Below, one piece after another: positions 46,995 to 55,760 of a DNA stretch of 64,000 nt. This stretch comes from G963665815 sp942492065. Its GTDB lineage: Bacteria > Cloacimonadota > Cloacimonadia > Cloacimonadales > JAIOQZ01. The stretch lies in NCBI GenBank assembly GCA_942492065.1, contig CALODV010000020.1, positions 372,001-436,000 on the forward strand, in the 5' to 3' direction. Each line of letters begins with the position of its first letter. The stretch's first letter is position 1. A model generated the notes under the pieces. The model had not been told where the DNA came from, ran no database searches, and was given only the letters and a program-made list of their open reading frames with translations. The position numbers and the translations under genes are program-made.

Positions 46995-47412
46995 TGTATA
47001 TTGTATAATCTTTGTTGCGTGTTTTAACCCTCTGTCTCGTAAACTCGACATCTCCCCGTAGATGTTTTGTTAGAGCACCTCCAGACATACATTAGGGAGA
47101 ACTTTGTCTGTACGAGCTTGTACAGTCCTGCTATACGCGTAGAGACAACCGGACGGTTGTCTCAGAATTAGACCTTGCATGCAACGTCTCTACAGAGATT
47201 AGAACCTGGATTTACCTGAGTAAATCGACTATGTCGATTTCACATTGATACACCAAGAACACCTTTCGCAAGACCTGCTTCGCATTTACCTGATTGAAGG
47301 ATTCCATGCAGATCACCTTCCGAATGGTGTGGTTGGTATTGCCAATAATATCAAGTAGGAAACAAGAGTGCACTCCAATAGACACAAAATGTTGTGTCTA
47401 TACGATTCCAGT
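46995..47412. repeat. Palindrome-rich intergenic island between convergent genes
   Basis: 418 bp with at least five perfect or near-perfect hairpins: ACATCT/AGATGT (47048-47065), CTGTAC/GTACAG (47108-47125), GAGACAACC/GGTTGTCTC (47142-47163), AAATCGAC/GTCGATTT (47222-47240) and ATAGACACAA/TTGTGTCTAT (47378-47401). TTGCATGCAA (47175-47184) sits in a larger imperfect palindrome, and GTAGAGAC (47139-47146) pairs with GTCTCTAC (47186-47193). No T runs follow, so these are not ordinary terminators. GTAGAGAC...GTCTCTAC palindromes recur widely in some bacterial genomes as small mobile repeats. No gene on either strand could be supported. Confidence 0.65.
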
Positions 47413-48159
47413 CTACTTCTTCAATGCGGAACGTGAAAATACAGACGGATCAATCTTTACGTCAAAATCTATCTTATCTATAATGTATTCCGTACCTTTC
47501 CCGTTTTTCAGAACATCTTTAAAATACATTACTTTCGGGTACCACCTGCCATCTACATTCATTACTTCTCGAATCTCTGTTTTCTTGAGAAGCTTTCCGC
47601 TTTTTGCATACCTGTTTTCCTGTAACGGGATGAACTTCTCTTTATCAACCCAGATTTTACGGGAGCTGTATGCAACTTCTTCATTTCTGGCAGTTAGCTG
47701 CACAACATAACAATTCCTGTCCTGCACAATTTCCTCACCGATAATCTCTGCAGTATAGGATTTCTGCAGACTGGAATCCTCCATATAGTCCTCATAAGAA
47801 AGATCAGAACCAGATACAGACTGTCGCAGCATATGCCCGGATATCCTTATCTTCCTGTTGGCTTCAGGTGAAAATGTCCACAAATCATCATTCAGCTTGA
47901 GCATTTTTGTCCCTTTCTCACGAGCAGGAGCCAGATATTCCGAGAATGATTTCTCTGTCCCCTGAATCCAGAATCTGGTTGTTATCTCTATTGTATCACG
48001 TCTGGTGTGGATTATCATTCTGGACTCCCCGGTCATAGTATCTGCATTCATGTTTTTATCTATCAGTTTCAAAAGCTTCTCACCCGTCAACTCACCATCA
48101 ACAGCTAACAGGCCGGTAACCATTATTAAGAGTGTAATGCATATTATATGTATCTTCAA
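47413..48159 (-). CDS. LolA-like outer-membrane lipoprotein-sorting protein (PF17131-type)
   Basis: 248 residues, signal peptide (about 1-19). The mature part fits the LolA-like fold used by the 'outer membrane lipoprotein-sorting protein' family: MTGESRMIIHTRRDTIEI, then SFSEYLAPAREKGTKMLKL, RKIRISGHMLRQSVSGSDLSYEDYM and WVDKEKFIPLQ. These proteins are usually encoded with FtsX-like permeases or MMPL proteins, as here. It is the last gene of the tetR-OMP-ABC operon and probably a periplasmic carrier of a lipid or lipoprotein. Confidence 0.85.
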   Translation of the reverse strand: MKIHIICITLLIMVTGLLAVDGELTGEKLLKLIDKNMNADTMTGESRMIIHTRRDTIEITTRFWIQGTEKSFSEYLAPAREKGTKMLKLNDDLWTFSPEANRKIRISGHMLRQSVSGSDLSYEDYMEDSSLQKSYTAEIIGEEIVQDRNCYVVQLTARNEEVAYSSRKIWVDKEKFIPLQENRYAKSGKLLKKTEIREVMNVDGRWYPKVMYFKDVLKNGKGTEYIIDKIDFDVKIDPSVFSRSALKK

Positions 48160-48171
48160 GTTCTTCTCCTT

Positions 48172-49443
48172 TTAGTTTTCCAGTTCCTTAAACAACTGGG
48201 ATGTCTGACGTTTGAATATATTCAGCCCTGCAATGGCAGTGCCTAGTATTATAGATGAAAATCCGGGAATAATCCCGAGAAAAAATGCTTCCGGTGCAAT
48301 CAGTGCATACATCCTGCCGGAGGCTATGATATTTGCCTGCTTCATGTATACGGAAAAATCCATGCCGTACTCCTGCATAGGCCAGGCTACAAGATAACCT
48401 ATTACAGCACCTGCCGCCGAACCTGCCAGACCGATAATACCGGCTTCCCACAGCATAGATATATAAACATGCTTTTTTGATTCTCCAATTGCCAGTCTTA
48501 CTCCAATCTCACCATAACGCCTGATACTGTTCATCAGACCGGCATTCCAGAGAACTATCCCCATAATGATAATGAAAACAGTTACCATCCCGAATAAAAA
48601 AGCACTCGACATATCCAGAATATCTCCCATTCCATTCTGTTCTCTGAGAGGAATCATTACTGCACTGAACTCATCATCGGGATTGGAGAAATCAGCATTG
48701 AACTGCCCTGCCAGTGAAACAGTCTGAGGATCATCAAAAACCTTATCTTTTCTTATACCCAGAATCTCAGTCGAAGCATCTTCCATATCCAGCAAATCTC
48801 TGGCAGCACTGATATCAATAATCACAGCTTTTTTATCCAGCATCTGAATTCCGAAGTTAACCAGCCCGGACACCGTATAATTCCTTATTGCCATGGCACT
48901 GTTCATCGTAGAAGACATTATAGATACAGTGTCCCCTATTTCTATATTCACCTTTTCGGCAAGTTCACTACTCAGAAGTATCTCTCCCGATCCGGCAGGA
49001 ATTGCTCCGGCTGTCAGTGCGTTTTGAAGATTGAGCAGCTTGATGTCATAATCAGAATTAATCAGATCAAAGCTCATTCCCATACACTGGGTCTGTCTTT
49101 TTGTCTCTCCGTTTTCATCAGGTATATCAAGCAGACCCCCAAACTGGATTCTGGAACTCCAGTCATACTCGGGATATTCTCTCGAGAGCATCTGCTTAAG
49201 TTTGCTTTCCTCGAGAATACACAAATCAAGAGGTTTCTGGCTTAAGTATTGTTTGTAAGCACGGGTCACAACTTTCACATGCCCGGTATCAAATTTTGCG
49301 TTAGAATTTATAGCTCCATTCATATATCCGGTAAACTCGCAATAGAATATTATGGTGACGGCAACACCAAGAGAAACGGTGATAATCGGAAACAAACTTC
49401 GCGATCTGTCTCTAAATATTCCTTTCAACAGAAATCGTATCAT
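48172..49443 (-). CDS. FtsX-like ABC transporter permease (A)
   Basis: 423 residues: one N-terminal helix (about 16-36), a MacB-type periplasmic domain, and three C-terminal helices with the conserved IRRYGEIGVRLAIGESKKH coupling region. It starts before the stop of permease B (ATGA overlap at 49440-49443). Together with permease B it would form a heterodimeric inner-membrane channel, as in LolC/LolE. Substrate unknown; the LolA-like partner points to lipids or lipoproteins. Confidence 0.88.
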   Translation of the reverse strand: MIRFLLKGIFRDRSRSLFPIITVSLGVAVTIIFYCEFTGYMNGAINSNAKFDTGHVKVVTRAYKQYLSQKPLDLCILEESKLKQMLSREYPEYDWSSRIQFGGLLDIPDENGETKRQTQCMGMSFDLINSDYDIKLLNLQNALTAGAIPAGSGEILLSSELAEKVNIEIGDTVSIMSSTMNSAMAIRNYTVSGLVNFGIQMLDKKAVIIDISAARDLLDMEDASTEILGIRKDKVFDDPQTVSLAGQFNADFSNPDDEFSAVMIPLREQNGMGDILDMSSAFLFGMVTVFIIIMGIVLWNAGLMNSIRRYGEIGVRLAIGESKKHVYISMLWEAGIIGLAGSAAGAVIGYLVAWPMQEYGMDFSVYMKQANIIASGRMYALIAPEAFFLGIIPGFSSIILGTAIAGLNIFKRQTSQLFKELEN

Positions 49444-50600
49444 TTCTTCCTCCTTTTGCCCTGAATAGCTTCAGCCGGATTCATCTTGATTATCGAGGTT
49501 GTAGGAATCAGGCTTACTATTCCGATAATCAGCATAATATATATCACAGTCGTCAGAACTACCTTCAGATTATAGACCGGGTATATTATTCCGGATGAAC
49601 CTGCCAGACCGTAGTCATCCATACTGTCCGGCATAGACCAGCCTTTGGATGCAGTAAGAATGAACAGCGGAACTCCATAAACTGCTCCCATGAAAATCGC
49701 CATAGCTCCATGCATAACGCCTTCCAGAGTGAACAAAGTCACAACCTTAGATTTTGTTAATCCCAGAGCCATTAATGTACCTATTTCCTTACGTCTGCGG
49801 AAAATAGACAGAATCTGAGTATCAAAAATAGCTATCGTAACCAGAAAAAGCAGAACAGCATACATCACAGTTGCCTGAATACTCTCAATCTTGAATATTG
49901 TTTTCAGGTCATTCAGCAGATAATCCTGAGAGTGGAATACCCATCCATCAATCTGTTTATTGTTTTCTGAAGAAGTGCATATAATCGTTGCCTTGTCTGT
50001 CATACCGAACAGCTTCTGCATCTGCTTCAGTTCCATCCACAACTGCCCGGAATCAACTCCCGGATGTGGACTGGTAAACACCTCGGAAATCACTATATCC
50101 TGAGCATCAAATGTACCGTTTGCATCCCTCCATCGGAGTGTGACATAATCACCTTTCTTAAGCCCTGTAGTCCTTGCCATTCTTTTTCCGATTATTACAG
50201 CGTTCTCTTCACTGCCTTCCAGCTTATCCACCGGAATTTTCAAGACTCTCTGATTTTCCGGTATACCTTTTAACATTATATTGAACATTCTGCCTTCAGG
50301 ATATATCGATGCAGTTTGAATCAATATAGGGCAGAAATCTTTATCTTTTTCGGTAAATTCAGGAATAGTATCATAGCTGTCATATAAAGTCAGAGGATCG
50401 AACTTATCATAATCCTTCTGCCAGTATTGTCCTCCTGCAATCTCCCATTCGATTGTCTCGTTCATGGCTCTCTGCCGCCATCCTTCATAAAAACCTTCCA
50501 TTCCAATTATTGCCACATAAGACAGAGAAATAACAAACACATTGAGCCAGGTTCGAAATCCAACTCCAAGAAGGTTCTTCAGTGCCAGTTTAATAAGCAT
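49440..50600 (-). CDS. FtsX-like ABC transporter permease (B)
   Basis: 386 residues with the same layout as permease A: N-terminal helix, periplasmic domain, three helices, and FRRRKEIGTLMALGLTKSK as the coupling helix. Overlaps the ATPase stop by 1 nt and permease A by 4 nt, showing tight translational coupling. The C-terminus is a basic tail (GKRRKK). Confidence 0.88.
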   Translation of the reverse strand: MLIKLALKNLLGVGFRTWLNVFVISLSYVAIIGMEGFYEGWRQRAMNETIEWEIAGGQYWQKDYDKFDPLTLYDSYDTIPEFTEKDKDFCPILIQTASIYPEGRMFNIMLKGIPENQRVLKIPVDKLEGSEENAVIIGKRMARTTGLKKGDYVTLRWRDANGTFDAQDIVISEVFTSPHPGVDSGQLWMELKQMQKLFGMTDKATIICTSSENNKQIDGWVFHSQDYLLNDLKTIFKIESIQATVMYAVLLFLVTIAIFDTQILSIFRRRKEIGTLMALGLTKSKVVTLFTLEGVMHGAMAIFMGAVYGVPLFILTASKGWSMPDSMDDYGLAGSSGIIYPVYNLKVVLTTVIYIMLIIGIVSLIPTTSIIKMNPAEAIQGKRRKK

Positions 50601-51298
50601 TATTCCTCCTGTGCAGCCAGAGTGTCTTTTACAACTTTTCCATCAACAAGCTGGATTTTTCTATCGAGATATTTAATAACCTTGGAGTCGTGAGTTGAGA
50701 AGATGAATGTGGTCTCCATTTCTCTGCAGATATTCTTCATATAATCCAGAATTTTATAGGAGTTATCGGAATCCAGATTAGCCGTCGGTTCATCTGCCAG
50801 CAAAAGTGGTGGTTTCTTTACCATTGCTCTGGCTATAGCTACACGTTGACATTGACCTCCTGACAGCTGTCCTGGTCTGGACTTCAATTTATCAGTCAGC
50901 TCCACAAGCTCCAGAGCATCCATGACTGCTCTTATTCTCTGCTCCGATGTCATATTCAGCAGAAGCAGAGGGAACTCAACATTCTCAAACACTGTGTAAT
51001 GCTGAAGCAGGTTGTATGATTGAAAGATAAATCCTATACTCTCGCTGCGCAGCTTTGCGGATTCTCCTGAACTGAGTTTCTCCAGTTCCTTATCCAATAC
51101 TTTTACCGAACCGGAAGTCTGTTTATCCAGAGATCCGATAATATTGAGAAGCGTTGTCTTACCTGATCCGCTGGGACCGACAATCCCTGAGAACTCTCCT
51201 TTTGTGAAATCAAGATTAATATCCTTTAACGCTGTGAAAAAACCGCCACCTACCGGATAGTTTTTAAGTAAATTTCTTATTTCTACTAAAATACTCAT
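50600..51298 (-). CDS. MacB/LolD-like ABC transporter ATP-binding protein
   Basis: 232 residues. Walker A GPSGSGKTT, Q-loop FIFQSYNLLQHYTV, signature LSGGQCQRVAIARAM, Walker B LLLADEPTANLD and switch His in FSTHD. The partner of the two permeases just downstream. The 'AxxxxRVAIAR' pattern and size match the macrolide/lipoprotein exporter ATPase group. Confidence 0.93.
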   Translation of the reverse strand: MSILVEIRNLLKNYPVGGGFFTALKDINLDFTKGEFSGIVGPSGSGKTTLLNIIGSLDKQTSGSVKVLDKELEKLSSGESAKLRSESIGFIFQSYNLLQHYTVFENVEFPLLLLNMTSEQRIRAVMDALELVELTDKLKSRPGQLSGGQCQRVAIARAMVKKPPLLLADEPTANLDSDNSYKILDYMKNICREMETTFIFSTHDSKVIKYLDRKIQLVDGKVVKDTLAAQEE

Positions 51299-51309
51299 TT
51301 AGACACTCC

Positions 51310-52437
51310 TTAATAGTCTGCAAGAAATGATATCTGAACTCCGAGTTCAGGTTTCTCGTCATAATCATTATAACTAAGATAAGTTTGAAGATTGATTATA
51401 TATAGGTCTTCCGTGAATTTCAATGAATGCATGATCGACAGTTCAGGAATATAATCCTCAAATTCCGTTTGATGATAACTGACAGAGAACATGTTGGAAT
51501 ACATGATTGAAATTGGATAATCCATTACAAGACAGATATCTTCCACACCCTTTTTCAGTTGAGATGAAGAATCATAATACAAGGATGTGATCCTATATTC
51601 TGCCATAGTATAAAGACCATTCCCCAGAGGGAATGTATAATCAGCTCCTGCCATGACTGATGTCTGCTCCCTTTCAGTCTCCTGCATACCGGGAAAGTCA
51701 TCAACAAAATACTGCTGAGCCTCAGTCCATAAGCCCAGAAAAGCATCCGCTTTCAGGTCAAGAGCAATCTTTCTGCCTTTAAATCTCTGATTTTCCTTAC
51801 GTTCCCGGCCAATATTCTCGAACGATATACCGGAACTTACTCTGTTGAAATCTCTTTCATATCTGAAACCGAAATCTGCTTTGTCGGCATCATGAAGTTT
51901 AATTATCTCATTTGATTCGTATGTATTGGTGATATTATACCATCCCCAAACTGCGGATTCCATATCAGGATATACTTTAAGCAAAGCTCCCACGGTTCCT
52001 TTAGTATATGAACTGATATCAAAGTAGTTAACAGTATCATACCAGTCTACAACTCTTAGAACCTGAGCTTCACCGAAATTTATCTTCTGCTTACCTATCA
52101 CAAACTCCAGTTTGTCATCATACACTCTCAGACCTAATCTGTGAAATCCTGTTTTAGCATTAATATCCCTCTCAAGTAGTTTAATGTCATGATATTCATA
52201 TTTTACTGACCCAAGGAAGTCATAAGTAAAAGCACCCCTAATCCATGGTTTAATAATTGGCTTAATCATAAAATTAGTGTAGAATGCTCTTTCATCCCGA
52301 TGCAGGTTTTTGAAATAACTGATATTTAATCTGTAATTACTTTTCTTAATGAGATCTGCACCGGTTACAGCTCCCAGCCATATGCTGCTGCACAATAATA
52401 TGATTAAGGTAACTACAGCGATATGTCTATTTCTCAT
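51310..52437 (-). CDS. Outer-membrane beta-barrel protein of the export operon
   Basis: 375 residues with a signal peptide (about 1-27). The mature sequence alternates short polar/aromatic strands (RLNISYFKNL, KYEYHDIKLL, TMAEYRITSLYYD) and ends in a long even-numbered strand set finishing QISFLADY, as in porin-like barrels of 14-18 strands. No clear family. Located between tetR and the ABC genes, it may be the outer-membrane end of the pathway, or the receiver of material carried by the LolA-like protein. Overlaps the tetR stop by 11 nt. Confidence 0.75.
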   Translation of the reverse strand: MRNRHIAVVTLIILLCSSIWLGAVTGADLIKKSNYRLNISYFKNLHRDERAFYTNFMIKPIIKPWIRGAFTYDFLGSVKYEYHDIKLLERDINAKTGFHRLGLRVYDDKLEFVIGKQKINFGEAQVLRVVDWYDTVNYFDISSYTKGTVGALLKVYPDMESAVWGWYNITNTYESNEIIKLHDADKADFGFRYERDFNRVSSGISFENIGRERKENQRFKGRKIALDLKADAFLGLWTEAQQYFVDDFPGMQETEREQTSVMAGADYTFPLGNGLYTMAEYRITSLYYDSSSQLKKGVEDICLVMDYPISIMYSNMFSVSYHQTEFEDYIPELSIMHSLKFTEDLYIINLQTYLSYNDYDEKPELGVQISFLADY

Positions 52438-52996
52438 TTACCACTCCAAAGACAAAGATTTCTATAATAGCGTTTACCAGTTCCTTAGGGTCAGGATATA
52501 CTTTATGGAACATTGGATCTTTCATTAAATCAAAAGATTTTGAGAATATTGCCAGTATGAAATCCACACTCAAATCCTGCCTGATATTTCCTTTTTTCTG
52601 CTCACTCTGTATAAAATTTCTCATACATTTCAGATTCTGATGCACAAGTTTCATATTATAAACCTGTATATCTTTATAGTTAAGAAGATCATTCACAAAA
52701 TTATCGCCCAGCACTTCATAATAATGAATTTTCAGTCTGATCAACTCCCTGAACTTCTCTTTAATATCTGTTTCAGATTCCCAGATTGTGAGAATCGACT
52801 CCATCCCTTCCCTATGCATCTCATCCAGAATCTCAAAAATCAGTTCGGACTTATCCCTGAAATGCTTATAAAATGTGACTTTACTGGCTTGAGCATTTTC
52901 ACATATCTCCTTAATTGTAACTTTCTTCAAACCGAATCTTTTAAACAAATCCATGGCAGCAGCCTTAATGTTGCCCCTTTTAGATCTCATTGCCAT
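52427..52996 (-). CDS. TetR/AcrR family transcriptional regulator
   Basis: 189 residues. The N-terminal helix-turn-helix is standard: AAMDLFKRFGLKKVTIKEICENAQASKVTFYKHFRDKSELIFE. The C-terminal ligand domain is not recognisable. It is the first gene of the minus-strand operon, so it probably represses its own promoter and responds to a lipophilic ligand. GGAG lies 10 nt ahead of the ATG. A second in-frame ATG 6 nt later is also possible. Confidence 0.92.
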   Translation of the reverse strand: MAMRSKRGNIKAAAMDLFKRFGLKKVTIKEICENAQASKVTFYKHFRDKSELIFEILDEMHREGMESILTIWESETDIKEKFRELIRLKIHYYEVLGDNFVNDLLNYKDIQVYNMKLVHQNLKCMRNFIQSEQKKGNIRQDLSVDFILAIFSKSFDLMKDPMFHKVYPDPKELVNAIIEIFVFGVVNEK

Positions 52997-53051
52997 TATG
53001 TATTTACTCCATTTACCTTTTTCGTTACATTAGATCAAAACAGTAAAGATT

Positions 53052-53099
53052 GTCAATATAAAAAATATTTTTTATTGACACTTTTATCAATTCAGGATT
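53052..53099. promoter_or_regulatory. Divergent promoter region between tetR operon and phosphate genes
   Basis: TGTCAATA and TATTGACA form arms 14 bp apart, and each contains a TTGACA -35 box: one for each strand. To the right, TTGACA is followed after 18 bp by TATCAT (for the DUF47 gene). To the left the -10 is weaker (TAATGT, 18-bp spacer). A TetR operator may overlap. Confidence 0.55.
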
Positions 53100-53122
53100 A
53101 TCATTTTATGTTGAGGTAAAAT

Positions 53123-53761
53123 ATGTTTACAAAGAAAACAAAACATTTAATCGAAAGAATTGATAAGTTCTTGAATCTGGTTAATGAGACCAGTATCATA
53201 TTTTTGATGAGTCTCTCAGACTATTTGAATAACGACCTGAAATCTTTTCAGTCAAGACTTGATAAAGTTGTTGAATGCGAAAGAGAAGCTGACGAAATCA
53301 GGAGAGATGTAGAAATAAATCTGTATACATACACCCTGATTCCTGAATCCAGAGGGGATGTTCTGGCTATTCTGGAAAATACTGATGATGTAATAGATAT
53401 TATGAAGGAAACACTTCTCAGCTTTTATGCGGAAAATCCGGATATTCCATCTAATATCCATACGAAATTCAAGGAAATGCTTGAGCTTTCCAACAAGGCT
53501 GTGGACTCGTTGGTTCGTGCTGTACGAGCATTCTTTACAGAAGTTTATCAGGTTAGCGAACATCTTAATAAAGTGCATGTGTATGAGACGCAGATAGACC
53601 TTATTGGTGCTGACTTAGTTAAAAATGTGTTTGACTCCGACCTGGAGTTATCACAAAAGCAGCATTTAAGATTCTTCATTAAGAATGTGGAAAATATCAG
53701 TGATTATTCAGAATCAGTTGCAGACAGACTGGCTATTTATGCTATAAAGAGAAGGATATAA
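53123..53761 (+). CDS. DUF47 family phosphate transport accessory protein (PhoU-like)
   Basis: 212 residues, nearly all helix, with charged four-helix-bundle pattern (ECEREADEIRRDVEINLYT, then ILENTDDVIDIMKETLLSF) and NVENISDYSESVADRL near the end. This is the DUF47/PhoU-like family that is encoded next to PiT transporters and is thought to modulate them. Followed 1 nt later by the PiT gene. GAGGT precedes the ATG. Confidence 0.92.
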   Translation: MFTKKTKHLIERIDKFLNLVNETSIIFLMSLSDYLNNDLKSFQSRLDKVVECEREADEIRRDVEINLYTYTLIPESRGDVLAILENTDDVIDIMKETLLSFYAENPDIPSNIHTKFKEMLELSNKAVDSLVRAVRAFFTEVYQVSEHLNKVHVYETQIDLIGADLVKNVFDSDLELSQKQHLRFFIKNVENISDYSESVADRLAIYAIKRRI

Positions 53762-53762
53762 G

Positions 53763-55211
53763 ATGCTGCTTGTTTATCTGTCCAGTGGATTATTCCTCGG
53801 TTGGTCGTTAGGTGCCAATAATGCGGCTAATGTCTTTGGACCGGCCGTCGGTACAAAGATGATCAAATTCAAGACAGCTGCTTATATCACCTGTATTTTT
53901 GTTATCCTGGGTGCTGTTCTGGAAGGGGCAGGTGCTTCTCAGACCCTGGGAAAGCTGGGAAGTATTAACCAGATTGCCGGTGCATTCACTATAGCTCTTT
54001 CATCTGCTGTTACTGTTACCCTTATGACAAAAGCAGGACTGCCGGTATCAACCTCTCAGGCAATAGTCGGAGGTATCATTGGCTGGAACTTTTTTGCTGG
54101 AATGCTTACAGATTACAGATCATTGACTAAGATATTCGGGACATGGATAGTCTGCCCAATCTTATCAGCCATATTTTCCTATATTCTGTTCAAACTGTTT
54201 GTAATGATCCTCAGGAAATCTAAAACACATCTTTTGCTTAGAGATGCCTACACAAGGCTAGCATTTATCATTGTAGGAGCTTTTGGAGCTTACAGTTTGG
54301 GAGCAAACAATATAGCTAATGCTGTCGGAGTTTTTGCCTCAGTTTCACCTTTCAGAGATGTAACATTATTCTCAATATTCACCATGAGCGGAATTCAACA
54401 GCTATTCCTTCTTGGCAGTCTGGCAATTGGTGTTGGAGTTATTACATACTCTTATAAAGTTATGAAAACAGTCGGTGGGGATTTGTTTAAACTCTCTCCC
54501 ATTGCAGGACTCATTGTTGTACTTGCTGAATCTCTAGTGCTCTTCTTATTTGGGTCCAAAGCACTTCATGACTGGCTTCTAACTCATGGATTACCTACAA
54601 TTCCACTTGTACCGGTGTCAAGTTCTCAGGCAGTAGTCGGTGGTGTGCTGGGTATTGCAATAGCTAAAGGTGGAAGAAACATACAATTTGGAGTTCTTGG
54701 TAAGATATCAATCGGCTGGATACTTACTCCGATTATCGCCGGAATTCTTGCTTTCTTCTCGCTTTTCATCGTTCAGAATGTCTTCAACCAACCTGTTTAC
54801 ACTGAAAGTAAATTCCTGTTTTCAGAAAAATCTATAGAAAGAATACACAGCCTTGGTGTTGAAGAAAATCTGGAAGCTCTGAAATTTGTCGAATTTGACA
54901 ATGAGAAACAACTTAGAAAACACCTGAAAGCTAATTATATTCTAACTGAACCTGAACTGATTATTATACATGAATCAGGTAATATAGTAAACATAAAAAT
55001 TCCTGAGAATATCAGTAAGTCAACACTCAGAAAGTTTGGTAGAAAAAAAAAGAAAATTGTGAAATCTCTGGCCGGTTCAACATTCCAATATAAGTGGCAT
55101 CTACGGGATGTATTACTTTCAAAGGTAAGCTCTCAAGCTGACGAAGGTGAAAAAGTACAGGAGCAAACAGATAAGCTCGCAAGTAAAATCATTGAGGTTT
55201 TCGGTATCTGA
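53763..55211 (+). CDS. pit: PiT family inorganic phosphate transporter with C-terminal extension
   Basis: 482 residues. The two inverted signature repeats are present: SLGANNAANVFGPAVGT near the N-terminus and SLGANNIANAVGVFAS in the second half, with PVSTSQAIVGG and PVSSSQAVVGG. About ten helices. After the last helix (about 340) there is an extra cytoplasmic domain of roughly 130 residues (RIHSLGVEENLEALKF, then a basic patch RKFGRKKKK), which ordinary PiT proteins do not have. Transport is likely sodium- or proton-driven. Encoded with the DUF47 partner. Confidence 0.93.
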   Translation: MLLVYLSSGLFLGWSLGANNAANVFGPAVGTKMIKFKTAAYITCIFVILGAVLEGAGASQTLGKLGSINQIAGAFTIALSSAVTVTLMTKAGLPVSTSQAIVGGIIGWNFFAGMLTDYRSLTKIFGTWIVCPILSAIFSYILFKLFVMILRKSKTHLLLRDAYTRLAFIIVGAFGAYSLGANNIANAVGVFASVSPFRDVTLFSIFTMSGIQQLFLLGSLAIGVGVITYSYKVMKTVGGDLFKLSPIAGLIVVLAESLVLFLFGSKALHDWLLTHGLPTIPLVPVSSSQAVVGGVLGIAIAKGGRNIQFGVLGKISIGWILTPIIAGILAFFSLFIVQNVFNQPVYTESKFLFSEKSIERIHSLGVEENLEALKFVEFDNEKQLRKHLKANYILTEPELIIIHESGNIVNIKIPENISKSTLRKFGRKKKKIVKSLAGSTFQYKWHLRDVLLSKVSSQADEGEKVQEQTDKLASKIIEVFGI

Positions 55212-55283
55212 TTCTTAGTAAAAATATTTTTTATTTGTATTAACTACTTTTATCATTAAGTTTTATAGAAACTGGAGGTAAGT

Positions 55284-55742
55284 ATGAAAAAAATATTTTT
55301 GATCACAATGATACTAGTATTGATTCCCGCATTACTAATATCAATGACCTTAGAAGAAAAAAAGGCGAAGGCAAAAAAACTTGTTGAAGATGGTGTAAAG
55401 TTCTTTGTTAAGAATGGATTGGAAGCATCCATTAAAGAATTCGAGAAAGAAGACAGTAAATTTAAATCAGGAGAGTTTTATCTTTTTGCCCTTGATCTGC
55501 AAGGTAAAACAATTATTCATGGACAACGTCCTCAACTTAAAGGCAACAATATGCTTAACGTCACAGATGCTAAAGGAGTACACTTTGCAGCAAAATTTGT
55601 AATAACTGCTCAAAGCGATGAGAAAGAAGGCTGGGTAGACTATCAGTGGGTGAACAGTAGTGCGGTTGTTGCAGACAAAACCTCATTTATCAAAAGAGTT
55701 CCGGGTACAGATTATCTTATCGGGTGTGGCTTCTATAAATAA
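55284..55742 (+). CDS. Secreted single Cache (Cache_2-like) domain protein
   Basis: 152 residues with a signal peptide (about 1-20). The mature part matches a single Cache_2 domain: KLVEDGVKFFVKNG, FYLFALDLQGKTIIHG, GNNMLNVTDAKGVHFAAKFV, EGWVDYQWVNS and VPGTDYLIGCGFYK. Cache domains bind small molecules, usually as the outer part of a membrane receptor; here it is a stand-alone, probably periplasmic protein. The soluble hybrid kinase gene begins 18 nt later. Confidence 0.88.
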   Translation: MKKIFLITMILVLIPALLISMTLEEKKAKAKKLVEDGVKFFVKNGLEASIKEFEKEDSKFKSGEFYLFALDLQGKTIIHGQRPQLKGNNMLNVTDAKGVHFAAKFVITAQSDEKEGWVDYQWVNSSAVVADKTSFIKRVPGTDYLIGCGFYK

Positions 55743-55760
55743 GAAGGAATATTAATAGAT

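Noticed and set aside
46995..47412. CRISPR array or attC sites
   Set aside because: The hairpins differ in sequence and spacing. There are no regular direct repeats or cas genes, and no integrase is near.
47294..47710. 138-codon plus-strand open frame across the palindrome island
   Set aside because: Most of it is antisense to the clear LolA-like gene, and the rest lies in hairpin-rich DNA.
55212..55283. Terminator after the PiT gene
   Set aside because: AAAAATATTTTTTATTT is only AT-rich self-complementarity without a stable GC stem.
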